Position numbers and translations under genes: made by a program. Shown one piece after another: positions 18,749 through 26,839 of a stretch of 64,000 nucleotides of DNA (position 1 is the first letter of the stretch; the number at the start of each line of letters is the position of its first letter). The stretch covers positions 186,001 to 250,000 of the forward strand of contig NZ_NRTA01000002.1 in assembly GCF_002286735.1 (NCBI RefSeq), written 5' to 3'. The DNA is from Leptolyngbya sp. BC1307 (GTDB lineage Bacteria; Cyanobacteriota; Cyanobacteriia; Phormidesmidales; Phormidesmidaceae). Under the pieces are notes generated by a model. The model did not search any database and had not been told where the DNA came from. It saw only the letters and a list, made by a program, of their open reading frames with translations.

Positions 18749-19714
18749 CTATGGACGCGATTTCTCTGCCCACTTCACAACCTGGTTGCCCAGGCGCACG
18801 CCATCTAGCCGGTCGATCTCGCGGATGCCGGTAGGACTGGTCACATTAATCTCAGTGAGATAGCCCCCAATGATATCAATGCCCACAAAGATCAGGCCAT
18901 CTCTGCGGACAGCGGGGGCTACCTGCCGGCAAATCTCCAAATCACGAGCGGTGATTTCGGTTTTCTCACTGCGACCGCCAACCGCCATATTGCCGCGAAA
19001 TTCTTTACCTGTCGGCACCCGGTTGACTGCGCCAATGGGTTCCCCGCTAAGCAAGATCACGCGCTTATCGCCTGCTTTTGCTGCTGGCAGATAAGTTTGC
19101 ACCATCACCGGTTCTTTGCCTCGCTGAGTACTCACTTCGATAATGGAGTTGAAGTTGCGATCGCTCCCCTCCAAAAACAAAATTCCCTCTCCAGCCTTGC
19201 CGCCCAGCGGCTTTAGCACCCCCGCACCCCACCGTTCGACGGCTGCTCTAATCACCTGCTTATCAGCACTGACAATCGTTTCTGGAATGGCATCGGTAAA
19301 CTGTAAGGCATACATTTTTTCATTCGCCGTCCGCAGCCCCTTCGGAGAGTTGATCACCTGAGTCTTGCGGCTATCGACGTAGTCAAGAATATACGTCACA
19401 TAGAGATAGGGCACAGTCACTGGCGGATCGGTACGCATAAAGACAACGTCCATCTGCTCTAAAGGACGCCACTTCGATTCTCCTAAGCGGTACCAGTCAG
19501 ACTCGGCCACCCAGCGATCGCCCTGTTGCACAACCGGCTTCATCGTTATCGGCTGCAGCCAGCCATAGGCGCGGCTACCGACAACGCCCAGCCGGTCGGA
19601 CTGGGTGATAAACACTTCGTGCTTTAGTATCTGCGCCGCTTCCATAATCGCCACACTCGTATCGTGGCCAGGGTCCAATCGCGCAATCGGATCAATGATG
19701 AAAGCAAATTTCAA
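18749..19714 (-). CDS. gshB: Glutathione synthetase
   Basis: GshB ligates glycine to gamma-glutamylcysteine with ATP, giving glutathione. The protein is an ATP-grasp ligase with the family N-terminus KFAFIIDPIARLDPGHDTS, the NSPKGLRTANEKMYALQF segment, the glycine-rich KPLGGKAGEGILFL loop and the metal/ATP-binding VGIDIIGGYLTEINVTSPTG near the C-terminus. I choose the TTG at 19714 as start: it gives the conserved M-KFAFIIDP beginning and has GGGAGAG five or six bases upstream, whereas the first possible start at 19747 adds 11 non-conserved residues. Length 321 aa is normal. Confidence 0.95.
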   Translation of the reverse strand: MKFAFIIDPIARLDPGHDTSVAIMEAAQILKHEVFITQSDRLGVVGSRAYGWLQPITMKPVVQQGDRWVAESDWYRLGESKWRPLEQMDVVFMRTDPPVTVPYLYVTYILDYVDSRKTQVINSPKGLRTANEKMYALQFTDAIPETIVSADKQVIRAAVERWGAGVLKPLGGKAGEGILFLEGSDRNFNSIIEVSTQRGKEPVMVQTYLPAAKAGDKRVILLSGEPIGAVNRVPTGKEFRGNMAVGGRSEKTEITARDLEICRQVAPAVRRDGLIFVGIDIIGGYLTEINVTSPTGIREIDRLDGVRLGNQVVKWAEKSRP

Positions 19715-19747
19715 AAGAACTCTCCCAAGCGAATGCTCTAAAAGCAT

Positions 19748-20112
19748 AGGCCAAAATATCTGCTTAAGCCGTCAAACGACCCCTGGCTCATACCAGGTTT
19801 ACTAGCGCCGCGCTGGTAGAGAGCCCAAGAGCCCTAGCAGTAGCGCTTACCTGCCCTATCAAACATTCGTAAAATCTTTATTGGAGATACACCTGAGCGA
19901 GCAAATAGCAAGCTAGTTTGAACATGTATTTTTGAGAGGGTGCATTTAGGCATAGCGCGAGCCGGAGAACCGGGCATGAGACGACCTGACCCCTTGATTT
20001 TTAATGAAAAATCGCGGCTACTGTGCCAATTCAGATTGGGTAACATTACCGATTCGCCTGTCTATTTAGACTCATTAATCTAAGCGAGAGCTAGGGTGAG
20101 AGGAAATTACAA
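19748..20112. other. Intergenic region between gshB and a small membrane ORF
   Basis: About 365 bases with no convincing long frame. A 70-codon minus-strand frame (19834-20046) is basic, Cys-containing and without a ribosome site, so I do not accept it. The divergent promoters of gshB and of the small ORF at 20113 must lie here. Confidence 0.5.
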
Positions 20113-20262
20113 ATGTTCGTCAGATTAACGCAGGCCACCACAATTACACTGGTCCTATACGTTTTGCTAGGTCTCAATAACTTTCAGAATAGAAACGCCA
20201 GCGAGCAGGTAGCCCCTGCCGAAGCGCTAGTTGCCTTTAAGCAAGCGCTCGTTCGGCGCTAG
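20113..20262 (+). CDS. Small single-span membrane protein (49 aa)
   Basis: ATG at 20113, TAG at 20260-20262. AGAGGA lies about eight bases before the start. The product begins MFVRLTQATTITLVLYVLLG: a basic start followed by a hydrophobic helix (about residues 8-21), then an Asn/Gln-rich segment and an Ala-rich amphipathic helix with a KQALVRR end. No family recognised. The good ribosome site, the clean membrane segment and the lack of any overlapping gene make it a credible small gene. Confidence 0.5.
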   Translation: MFVRLTQATTITLVLYVLLGLNNFQNRNASEQVAPAEALVAFKQALVRR

Positions 20263-20379
20263 AGTTTTATAGCCTCAGCTAGCGCAAGCGTTCAGTTAAA
20301 GCTGCTGGCAAGGCAACGTCTCGCGGCAATTTCTATGACGTTGGGCATTGTCTGGTCTGAGGTAAGGGCCTGCTGTGAG

Positions 20380-20517
20380 TCACGATTTAGTCGCTAAATA
20401 ATTGCCGCTATCAAAGAAGGACTTGCTAGGATCACGGATTTCCTCAGGCGAATCCAGCGCTATAACAGGTAATGCCATAAAAGATAGCGCCGCCGAAAGC
20501 AGAGCCAACACCCTCAT
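20380..20517 (-). CDS. Small secreted peptide precursor (45 aa)
   Basis: ATG at 20517-20515, TGA at 20382-20380 on the minus strand. The N-terminus MRVLALLSAALSFMALPVIA is a textbook signal peptide (n-, h- and c-regions) with likely cleavage after VIA. The remaining 25 residues are acidic then polar. GAGGGG sits a few bases upstream of the ATG. It is preceded by a perfect terminator hairpin (20575-20607) that ends the upstream minus-strand gene, so it would need its own promoter. Function unknown; no homologue recognised by eye. Confidence 0.5.
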   Translation of the reverse strand: MRVLALLSAALSFMALPVIALDSPEEIRDPSKSFFDSGNYLATKS

Positions 20518-20574
20518 TTACCCCTCGCCAGCAGCAACCGGGATAGTGGCAGACAGGACGGCTGCAAAGCATAC

Positions 20575-20607
20575 AAAAGCGCACCCTTGATAATGGAGTG
20601 CGCTTTT
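20575..20607. terminator. Bidirectional intrinsic terminator
   Basis: AAAAGCGCAC (20575-20584) and GTGCGCTTTT (20598-20607) form a perfect 10-bp stem that carries its own A-run and T-run, so it works in both directions. It lies 53 bases past the stop of the zinc-ribbon gene (minus strand). Confidence 0.75.
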
Positions 20608-20660
20608 ATGGTGGGTTTAGCTTGGCCTGAAAGGAACCTGCTGGCCTGACGTTTGCTCTA

Positions 20661-20939
20661 TTACCCCATTGCTGGAGAAGCCGCCAATGCAGCAGGCGAA
20701 AAACTGGGCGCATATGCCTCAATCACCTGGCCGGTCTCAATGCAAATACTCATTAAGTAGTCGCAGTGGGAGCACTGAGTGCGCATGATGCCATCTTCTT
20801 TGAGATGGTAACGTTCAGCAGATCTGCCACAGGTGGGGCAGTGCACTCTCTGCACAGTAGCGATAGCAGGAACCTTTTTGGTATCTTCTGACAAAAAAGA
20901 CTCCAAAAAGGACTTCGCCGGTCTTTCCATAGCCTTCAT
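20661..20939 (-). CDS. Small zinc-ribbon protein (often mislabelled as replication restart helicase PriA)
   Basis: A 92-residue protein with two CxxC pairs, CPTCG and CSHC, spaced like a zinc ribbon (RVHCPTCGRSAERYHLKEDG, then MRTQCSHCDYLM). Cyanobacterial genomes commonly hold a short protein with exactly this core that databases label as PriA because of zinc-finger similarity; it lacks any helicase domain. The likely role is nucleic-acid or protein binding through the ribbon. Start could be ATG 20939 or ATG 20930. A strong terminator follows the gene. Confidence 0.8.
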   Translation of the reverse strand: MKAMERPAKSFLESFLSEDTKKVPAIATVQRVHCPTCGRSAERYHLKEDGIMRTQCSHCDYLMSICIETGQVIEAYAPSFSPAALAASPAMG

Positions 20940-21411
20940 AGTTCTTATGACTTATTCAAAGGTCAGAGACATCGTTTCTTAAAAGCTAGTTGCATACGGC
21001 GCGTAGACTTTTGATTCGCAACATCAATGATTAACTCATTTATTATGGCAACTTATCTGAGTAGCCGCAAAGAACCTAAAGATAGACAAAAACCGGGGAT
21101 CGCCCATCACAAGCTTGATCCCAACTTACTAGAACACCTGCCGGGGCAAGGATAGATGGTATTTGTGCGTCCCGCAAAGGCGCTAGCGATCCCCAACTAC
21201 CGGCTTTAAAGCCCTTCAAATAAAAGGTTTACTTTATATTCCTCTCTCATTATCGTTACGCTTCTCAACATGTTTCTATGTCATTACCTGCACATTATTA
21301 AAAGAAGCTTAAGCTATAAATTTTCAGAGAAAACGTGTATTTAATACGACACTTCTAGGGCTAGTCCTATAGGTGCAGCCTTTTCTCTCAGAACTATTTC
21401 TTTTGATTAAC
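20940..21411. other. AT-rich intergenic region downstream of uvrC
   Basis: About 470 bases between two minus-strand genes. It holds the promoter of the zinc-ribbon gene. A 36-codon frame (21045-21155, plus strand) lacks a ribosome site. GGGATC/GATCCC form a weak inverted repeat near 21097-21123. I see no RNA gene or mobile element. Confidence 0.5.
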
Positions 21412-23310
21412 TTAAGAAACCGTAGAAGGGTGGAAGTATTCGTAGATTTGCTGAGCTAGCTGTGGGCCAATGCCGTCTACGGTAGCGAGCTGCTTAGGAG
21501 ATGCTTCGCGGATATAGTCAATAGAGCGAAAGTTAGCCAGCAGCTGCTTGCGCCGATGATGACCTAAGCCGGGAATGTCTTCTAGGCGCGATCGCCGCAT
21601 TCTATCGGTGCGTTTTCTCCGGTGAAAGCTCACTGCAAACCGGTGGGCCTCGTCTCGCAAGCGCCGCAATAGCTGAACGCCTGGCTGATCAGCTGTGGTT
21701 TCTAAAGGTTTCTTTTCGTTAGGCAAAAAGATTTCCTCACGCTGTTTGGCTAAGCTGACGACTCGCAGAGCGCTGAGCAAATTCATCTGCTCTAATTCGG
21801 CGACGACTGCTGAGAGCTGGCCTTTGCCACCGTCGATCATGACTAAATCTGGCCAGTCAGAATTGCCTACCCGCTGCAAATCAGGATCTTCGGCATAGCG
21901 GCGAAAGCGACGGCGGATCACTTCTGCCATGCTGGCAAAATCGTCTGAGTGGCCGCTGGTAACCGTCGGATTTTTGATTTTGTAGGTGCGATAGTGCTGC
22001 TTGGCCGGGAGTCCATCGACAAAGACTACCTGAGAAGCTACCGCATCAGAGCCCTGAATATGCGAAATATCGTAGCCCTCAATGCGTTTGGGCGGGCCGG
22101 GCAAATCGGCTAGCTCGGACAAGTCTTGCATGGCCTGAGTGTTGCGGTCGGCAAACCTTTGAGTGCGGGCCAGCTCATACTGAGCATTGCGCTCTACCAT
22201 TTCTACTAGTTCGGCCTTCATCTGGCGCTGGGGCATTTCGATAGAGACTTTGCGGCCTTTTTGCTCGCTCAAAAATTCTGCCAGCATGTCGCTCTCAGGT
22301 AGCGCGTGCTGGGCCAAAATCTCAGCAGGGATTTCCACCGGGTCTACTAGCCGGTAATGCTCCTCTAATACGCGCTGCAAGATCTCGCCGGGGGTGCCCG
22401 ACTGAGCATCGGCGACAAAGCCCAAACGCCCAACTAGCCGACCGGCTCGCACCTGAAATAGCTGGACGCAGGCGTGCTGATCGTCTGAGGAGAGCGCGAT
22501 CGCATCTCTAGAGATCGTATCGTCAGGTAGGGCTACCTTTTGATTGGCGCTGAGCGTTTCTAACCCCTTGAGCTGGTCGCGAATCAAAGCAGCTTTCTCA
22601 AAGTCCAGATTTTCGGCAGCTTGCTCCATCTGCGCAGTGAGGATGTCAATCAGCTCGTGCGATCGCCCCTGAAATACCATCGCCACCCGCTGCACGATTT
22701 TGTGATAGTCCTCGGGGGCAATCAGCTGCTGGCACACGCCCGGACATTGGCCAATGCTGTAGTTCAGGCAGGGGCGATCTTTAAACAAAGGTTGGCGGCG
22801 CTGACGCAGCGGAAAGATCCGCTTGGCAATTTGCAACGTTCGCCGCAGCAGCCCGGTATCGACATAGGGGCCGTAGTAGCGATTTTTAGCGTTTTTACGG
22901 CGCTGGCGGGTGATAAAAATGCGCGGATAGTCTTCTGACCAGGTAATGCAAAGGTAGGGGTACTTTTTGTCGTCTTTGAGCAGCACGTTGAAGTGGGGCT
23001 GATGCTGCTTAATCAAGTTGGCCTCTAGGGCCAGGGCTTCAGCTTCGGTATCGGTGACGATAAACTCAATCTCAGATACCTTGGTCACCATCGTGGCAAT
23101 GCGGGGCGAATGGTGATGAGCCGCATCTCGGAAGTACGAGCGAACGCGCGATCGCAAACTTTTAGACTTGCCAATGTAGAGGATCTGGTCAGTCTCGTCC
23201 TTCATGAAGTAGACCCCCGGCTCTTGAGGAATCTCCTTCAGCCGGCTTTCTAGCCTGCTCGGATCTTGTAAAAGGACTTTAGCGATAGACGAAGTAGGCA
23301 CAGCTGACAC
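21412..23310 (-). CDS. uvrC: Excinuclease ABC subunit C
   Basis: UvrC makes both incisions around a lesion in nucleotide excision repair after loading by UvrAB. Domain order is complete: N-terminal GIY-YIG nuclease ([20 protein letters not shown], about residues 31-52), the Cys-containing region ([13 protein letters not shown]), the UVR motif (about 215-250, with [14 protein letters not shown]), the RNase H-like 5' nuclease ([16 protein letters not shown] and [12 protein letters not shown]), and two C-terminal helix-hairpin-helix motifs ([16 protein letters not shown] and [19 protein letters not shown]). Length 632 aa is standard. Single gene with AT-rich flanks. Confidence 0.98.
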   Translation of the reverse strand: MSAVPTSSIAKVLLQDPSRLESRLKEIPQEPGVYFMKDETDQILYIGKSKSLRSRVRSYFRDAAHHHSPRIATMVTKVSEIEFIVTDTEAEALALEANLIKQHQPHFNVLLKDDKKYPYLCITWSEDYPRIFITRQRRKNAKNRYYGPYVDTGLLRRTLQIAKRIFPLRQRRQPLFKDRPCLNYSIGQCPGVCQQLIAPEDYHKIVQRVAMVFQGRSHELIDILTAQMEQAAENLDFEKAALIRDQLKGLETLSANQKVALPDDTISRDAIALSSDDQHACVQLFQVRAGRLVGRLGFVADAQSGTPGEILQRVLEEHYRLVDPVEIPAEILAQHALPESDMLAEFLSEQKGRKVSIEMPQRQMKAELVEMVERNAQYELARTQRFADRNTQAMQDLSELADLPGPPKRIEGYDISHIQGSDAVASQVVFVDGLPAKQHYRTYKIKNPTVTSGHSDDFASMAEVIRRRFRRYAEDPDLQRVGNSDWPDLVMIDGGKGQLSAVVAELEQMNLLSALRVVSLAKQREEIFLPNEKKPLETTADQPGVQLLRRLRDEAHRFAVSFHRRKRTDRMRRSRLEDIPGLGHHRRKQLLANFRSIDYIREASPKQLATVDGIGPQLAQQIYEYFHPSTVS

Positions 23311-23835
23311 AACTCAAACGTAGATAGGTATTTAGCAAAAACAAAAAAGGACGCAGATAAACTAACGAAAAAAGGGCTAAGCCTACTTGAAAAAACGGAG
23401 AAAAGTATAAATTTGAGATATCAGGAAACGAGATATCAAACCCAAAAATCCCGTCTCAAAGTATCCGTACTATTTGTATCGGGCTTAAACCATTCTTTAA
23501 AAAAGTGACGCAGACCACGAAGATTCAGCAGGAATCTGGCCCGAAGCTCCATGCGAAAGGAAATATGTGTATAAATTATTACATCTACTTTCACAGCATC
23601 TATAGTCCTCTACCCTATTTTAGCGAAGCCTTGTCCTGACTGCTATTGCGCCAATATCCTGATGGGTCTGAGCGGGGTATCTCAAGTGGGCGCATGTCGG
23701 CGGCAATGAATCGTTTTTTGGCGCTTTGCAATTCGGCCAGCGAGTAACCACCAGCTGCTTTTTCCCAATATCGGCAGCGACAGCCAAACCTGAAGCGAAG
23801 ACGCTAGCGCCTATATTCTTATCTATTGAGCAATT
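23311..23835. other. Intergenic region upstream of uvrC
   Basis: About 525 bases, AT-rich at its uvrC end, with two GATATC-containing repeats (near 23417-23440). A minus-strand frame (23620-23868) overlaps the start of the next gene and has no recognisable domain. The uvrC promoter should be here; I cannot pinpoint it. Confidence 0.5.
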
Positions 23836-24042
23836 GTGAACATCCAAGAATTTGAAAGTCAGTATCAAGAGTCTGTAAGTCAGATCCTCAACGAACTCCA
23901 GTCAATGGCCATCATCTCCAGTCGGCTAGAATCTAACATCGTAGAAGTTGGCACAGCGGTGCAAGGGCTCAGCCAGATGGTAGAGAGCTTTGTACGGCAG
24001 CAGAGAGAGCAGTCGCCGCCGTCTAACCATTTGCGCAGCTAG
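23836..24042 (+). CDS. Small helical protein (68 aa), conserved cyanobacterial type
   Basis: GTG start at 23836; MNIQEFESQYQESVSQILNE then a long run of heptad-like residues and a polar Gln/Arg/Pro tail. The whole protein looks like one or two amphipathic helices that could form a coiled coil. Short proteins of this style occur in many cyanobacteria without a known role. It ends convergently with the receiver-domain gene, with a hairpin between them. Confidence 0.6.
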   Translation: MNIQEFESQYQESVSQILNELQSMAIISSRLESNIVEVGTAVQGLSQMVESFVRQQREQSPPSNHLRS

Positions 24043-24062
24043 AGAGCGTCGAACCCGGTTGT

Positions 24063-24107
24063 CTGAGCGCAGCGCTAACCCAGTAGTTGAGCGACCGCTG
24101 CGCTCAG
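24063..24107. terminator. Convergent 12-bp stem-loop between the small helical protein and the receiver protein
   Basis: CTGAGCGCAGCG (24063-24074) pairs perfectly with CGCTGCGCTCAG (24096-24107). The right arm lies inside the last codons of the receiver gene. There is no T-run. It belongs to a family of CTGAGCGCAG-containing motifs seen elsewhere in the window. Confidence 0.45.
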
Positions 24108-24452
24108 GTCATGAGGCAAAATTGGCTTGGTCAAGTAGGCATTGGCACCTACCTGATAGGCTTTGCGCTGATTTTCGGCGGTGACATAGCCGCTCACTAC
24201 CAGCACGGGCAAGGCGTGCCATCGGGTATGGCTACGGAGCTGCTCAATAATGGTAAGTCCATCTATGACGGGCAGTCTTAAGTTGAGAATCAGCAAATCA
24301 GGCTGGAAAACTTCCAGGCTCTCGAAGACTTGTTGCTCATCTGAGAGAGGAAGCACCCGGTAGCCACAGTGCTCAAGGTAGTCTGCAAAGAGAATGCGGT
24401 TGCTGTAGTCAATTTCTAAAATGAGTACCCGGCCCAAAGCTGAAGAAGACAT
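24075..24452 (-). CDS. Stand-alone receiver-domain protein with Asn at the phosphorylation site
   Basis: A 125-residue single-domain response regulator fold. Alignment to canonical receivers is clear: VLILEID at the first strand, PDLLILNLRLPVIDG at the third, VVSGY (conserved Ser) and LTKP (conserved Lys). The phosphoacceptor Asp is replaced by Asn (codon AAC), and the second acidic-pocket residue is Ile (E-I-D instead of D-D-D/E-D-D). The Ser and Lys switch residues remain. It is therefore probably not phosphorylated in the normal way and may act as a constitutive binding partner. No kinase or output domain is adjacent. Confidence 0.88.
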   Translation of the reverse strand: MSSSALGRVLILEIDYSNRILFADYLEHCGYRVLPLSDEQQVFESLEVFQPDLLILNLRLPVIDGLTIIEQLRSHTRWHALPVLVVSGYVTAENQRKAYQVGANAYLTKPILPHDLSAAVAQLLG

Positions 24453-24594
24453 ACTTTAATAAGGAACTGGCCTTAGCCAGTGATCTCTATCCTGCGAGGA
24501 TATGGTAGATTCTTGCGCTAAACGGTAACCCGTTTTCTGTAGGGGGCATCAGCCAGGCGACATCATTCGCATTTGGCCGGTACTAAGAGTAATA

Positions 24595-25782
24595 TTAGGC
24601 GCAGCTAGTCACAAGTTCACCCATTTTCTGAATTGCAGCGGTCAGTACCGCTGGCGGATGAACCAGGGCAAAGCGGACATAGCCTTCGCCCGACTTACCA
24701 AATCCTCGACCGGGTGAGAGGGCGACGCCGGTCTGCGCTACCAGCTCCGTACAAAAATCGATAGAGTGATTGGCCCAGTCGTTTGGCAGATGGTCGGGCA
24801 GTTTTACCCAGATATACATGGTCGCATCGGGTGTGGGCACTGGCCAGCCGATGGCCCGTAGTGCTGAGACTGCCGCGTCACGCCGGGCAGCGAAGGTATT
24901 GACCATGTGAATAACACAGTCTTGAGGGCCGGTGAGGGCAGCGATCGCCCCGCGCAAAATGCCCCGATATTGGTTAAAGTCTACCGTCGCTTTCACCTGT
25001 CGCAGCGCTTTGATGATACGCGCATTGCCAATGGCGTACCCTACCCGAAAGCCGCCCATATTGTACGACTTAGACAGGGTAAAAAATTCTATCGAGACTG
25101 TCTTTTGGGGGTCTGCCTGGAGAACTGAGGGGGCGGGCTCCCCAGCAAAGTCTAGATCGACATAGGGAAAGTCGTGAACCAAGACAATGCCATGCTGCTG
25201 ACAGAAGGCGACCGCTGCTTGAAAGAAGGATAGAGAGGCGATCGCTGTCGTTGGGTTGTGCGGATAGCTGAGCACCATCATCGTCGCCTGCTCAACTACC
25301 GACTGAGGAATCTCAGCAAATACGGGCAAAAAGTCATTTTCGGCCACAATCGGCATCGGATAGATGTCGCCGCCTGCTAGATACACACCGCCCGCGTGAG
25401 ACGGATAGCCCGGATCTAGCAGCAGGGCCACATCGCCAGGATTCATCACCGCTAACGGCAAGTGAGCAGTCCCTTCTTGAGAGCCAATTAAGGGCAGTAC
25501 CTCAGTTTCGGGGTCAACGGCCAGACCGAACTTTTGCTCATACCACTGAGCGGCAGCTATCCGAAAGTCTTTGGTGCTGTTGAAGAGGGCATAGCCGTGG
25601 GTTGCCGGGTCGTGTAGAGCTTCGGCGATCACAGCTAGCACATGCGGCGGCGTAGGTAAGTCAGACGACCCTAGCGACAGGTCTATGATTGGCTTGCCAG
25701 CAGCGATCGCCTGCGCCTTAGCCCGGTCCATATCGGCAAAGACATTGGTTTGTAGAGGGGCAAGGCGATCAGCAATTTGCAT
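24595..25782 (-). CDS. PLP-dependent class I aminotransferase (LL-diaminopimelate aminotransferase-like)
   Basis: A 395-residue fold-type I aminotransferase. Recognisable elements are the N-terminal IDLSLGSSDLPTPPHV, the YPHNPTTA segment, and the PLP-lysine motif TLSKSYNMGGFRVG; the C-terminal RFALVHPP contains the carboxylate-binding Arg. The sequence style is closest to cyanobacterial LL-diaminopimelate/aspartate-type aminotransferases, so lysine biosynthesis is possible, but substrate specificity cannot be read and a general amino-acid or succinyl-DAP transaminase is an alternative. It follows vipp1 on the same strand after a hairpin. Confidence 0.87.
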   Translation of the reverse strand: MQIADRLAPLQTNVFADMDRAKAQAIAAGKPIIDLSLGSSDLPTPPHVLAVIAEALHDPATHGYALFNSTKDFRIAAAQWYEQKFGLAVDPETEVLPLIGSQEGTAHLPLAVMNPGDVALLLDPGYPSHAGGVYLAGGDIYPMPIVAENDFLPVFAEIPQSVVEQATMMVLSYPHNPTTAIASLSFFQAAVAFCQQHGIVLVHDFPYVDLDFAGEPAPSVLQADPQKTVSIEFFTLSKSYNMGGFRVGYAIGNARIIKALRQVKATVDFNQYRGILRGAIAALTGPQDCVIHMVNTFAARRDAAVSALRAIGWPVPTPDATMYIWVKLPDHLPNDWANHSIDFCTELVAQTGVALSPGRGFGKSGEGYVRFALVHPPAVLTAAIQKMGELVTSCA

Positions 25783-25833
25783 AGCGATGAGGTAGAGGGA
25801 AAAGCAGTCAGCTCAGTCAAAACCAATAAATGT

Positions 25834-25860
25834 CCCCACCTAGAGAAAGTCCAAGTGGGG
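25834..25860 (-). terminator. Hairpin terminator after vipp1
   Basis: On the minus strand CCCCACTTGGA pairs with TCTAGGTGGGG (with two G-T wobbles) around a 5-base loop, 59 bases after the vipp1 stop and before the aminotransferase start. Followed by a moderately T-rich stretch. Confidence 0.5.
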
Positions 25861-25918
25861 TTTAGTTAACTAAAGCCATATCTATCAAGGTTAATAGATT
25901 AAGCCATAATCAGGTGCT

Positions 25919-26695
25919 TTACAGGCTGTCTAATTCAGACTTGAGCGCTTCTAGCTCTGCATCGACAGCCTCATCTTTGGGCGGCGCGACAGCCGGTTCA
26001 TCACCCGCCGGCAGGGCTTCTTGAGCAGGCGCTGAGCCACCCAGCATTTGGGCTTTCATCGCTTCTAGCTCGTAGTCTACGTCGTCGCCAGATTCTAGTC
26101 GGGCAAACTGGCTCTCTAGATCTGCGCCCGCCAGCTCAGCAGCGGCTTCACCACTGGCTTCCATTTGCAGTACTTTGTCTTCCATGCGCTCAAAAGCACC
26201 CATGGCGCTGCTGGTACCGAGGGTGCCGACAGTTTTTTGCAGCTGCTCGTTGGCCTTAGCCGCACTGGCGCGGGCTTTAAGCATGTCTTTTTTGGTTTTG
26301 GCTTCAGAGATTTTGCTCTCCAGGCCAATTAGCTGACGCTTGATCGTAGAAACTGAGGCGCTTTGCTGTTCGAGCTGAGCTTTGAGAGCATTGGCCGTTT
26401 CGGCCTGAGTCTTTTTACGAACGAGGGCTTCGCGGGCCAGATCTTCTTGGCCTTTTTGCAAGGCGAGCTGAGCGCGCTGTTGCCAGCTAGTAGCCGCTGA
26501 TTGGGCCTGCTCCGCCTGGCGCTCTACCCGCTTTTGAGAAGCGATCGCCTGAGCGACGGCCTGGCGCATATTCACCAGGTCTTCTTGCATGTCAATGATG
26601 GCCTGATCGAGGATCTTTTCAGGATCTTCAGCCGAACTCACCGCCGCATTTAGGTTGGAGCGCACCACCCGGCTAACGCGATCAAACAGTCCCAT
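25919..26695 (-). CDS. vipp1: Vipp1/IM30 (PspA-family ESCRT-III-like membrane remodelling protein)
   Basis: Vipp1 forms rings and rods that remodel and protect thylakoid and plasma membranes. The 258-residue sequence is almost wholly helical: amphipathic helix 0 (MGLFDRVSRVVRSNLNAAVS), the long hairpin helices 1-2 (about 25-145) with the KKTQAET and GLESKISEAKTKKDML regions, and helices 4-5. The C-terminal extension ending DAELEALKSELDSL is helix 6/7, which distinguishes Vipp1 from bacterial PspA; both belong to the family, so Vipp1 is the better call. No psp partner genes are nearby. Confidence 0.95.
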   Translation of the reverse strand: MGLFDRVSRVVRSNLNAAVSSAEDPEKILDQAIIDMQEDLVNMRQAVAQAIASQKRVERQAEQAQSAATSWQQRAQLALQKGQEDLAREALVRKKTQAETANALKAQLEQQSASVSTIKRQLIGLESKISEAKTKKDMLKARASAAKANEQLQKTVGTLGTSSAMGAFERMEDKVLQMEASGEAAAELAGADLESQFARLESGDDVDYELEAMKAQMLGGSAPAQEALPAGDEPAVAPPKDEAVDAELEALKSELDSL

Positions 26696-26839
26696 GTCGT
26701 TTTTTCCTCAGTTCTCTTCTGCGTTAATGACTAACCTAACCTTATGCTGCTAGCTGACCGATGACCTCAGCAAGGGTTTATCAAAGGTTCTGTTCTAGTA
26801 TATACAGCATCTTAGAGGGGCAACCGTACTGACTCAATT

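Noticed and set aside
19834-20046. 70-codon minus-strand frame downstream of gshB
   Set aside because: No ribosome site or recognisable fold; composition looks like non-coding DNA.
21045-21155. 36-codon plus-strand frame in the uvrC downstream gap
   Set aside because: No ribosome-binding site before the ATG and no membrane or signal feature to support it.
23620-23868. 82-codon minus-strand frame upstream of uvrC
   Set aside because: Overlaps the start of the conserved small helical protein in antisense; brief resemblance to a transposase fragment could not be supported by any motif.
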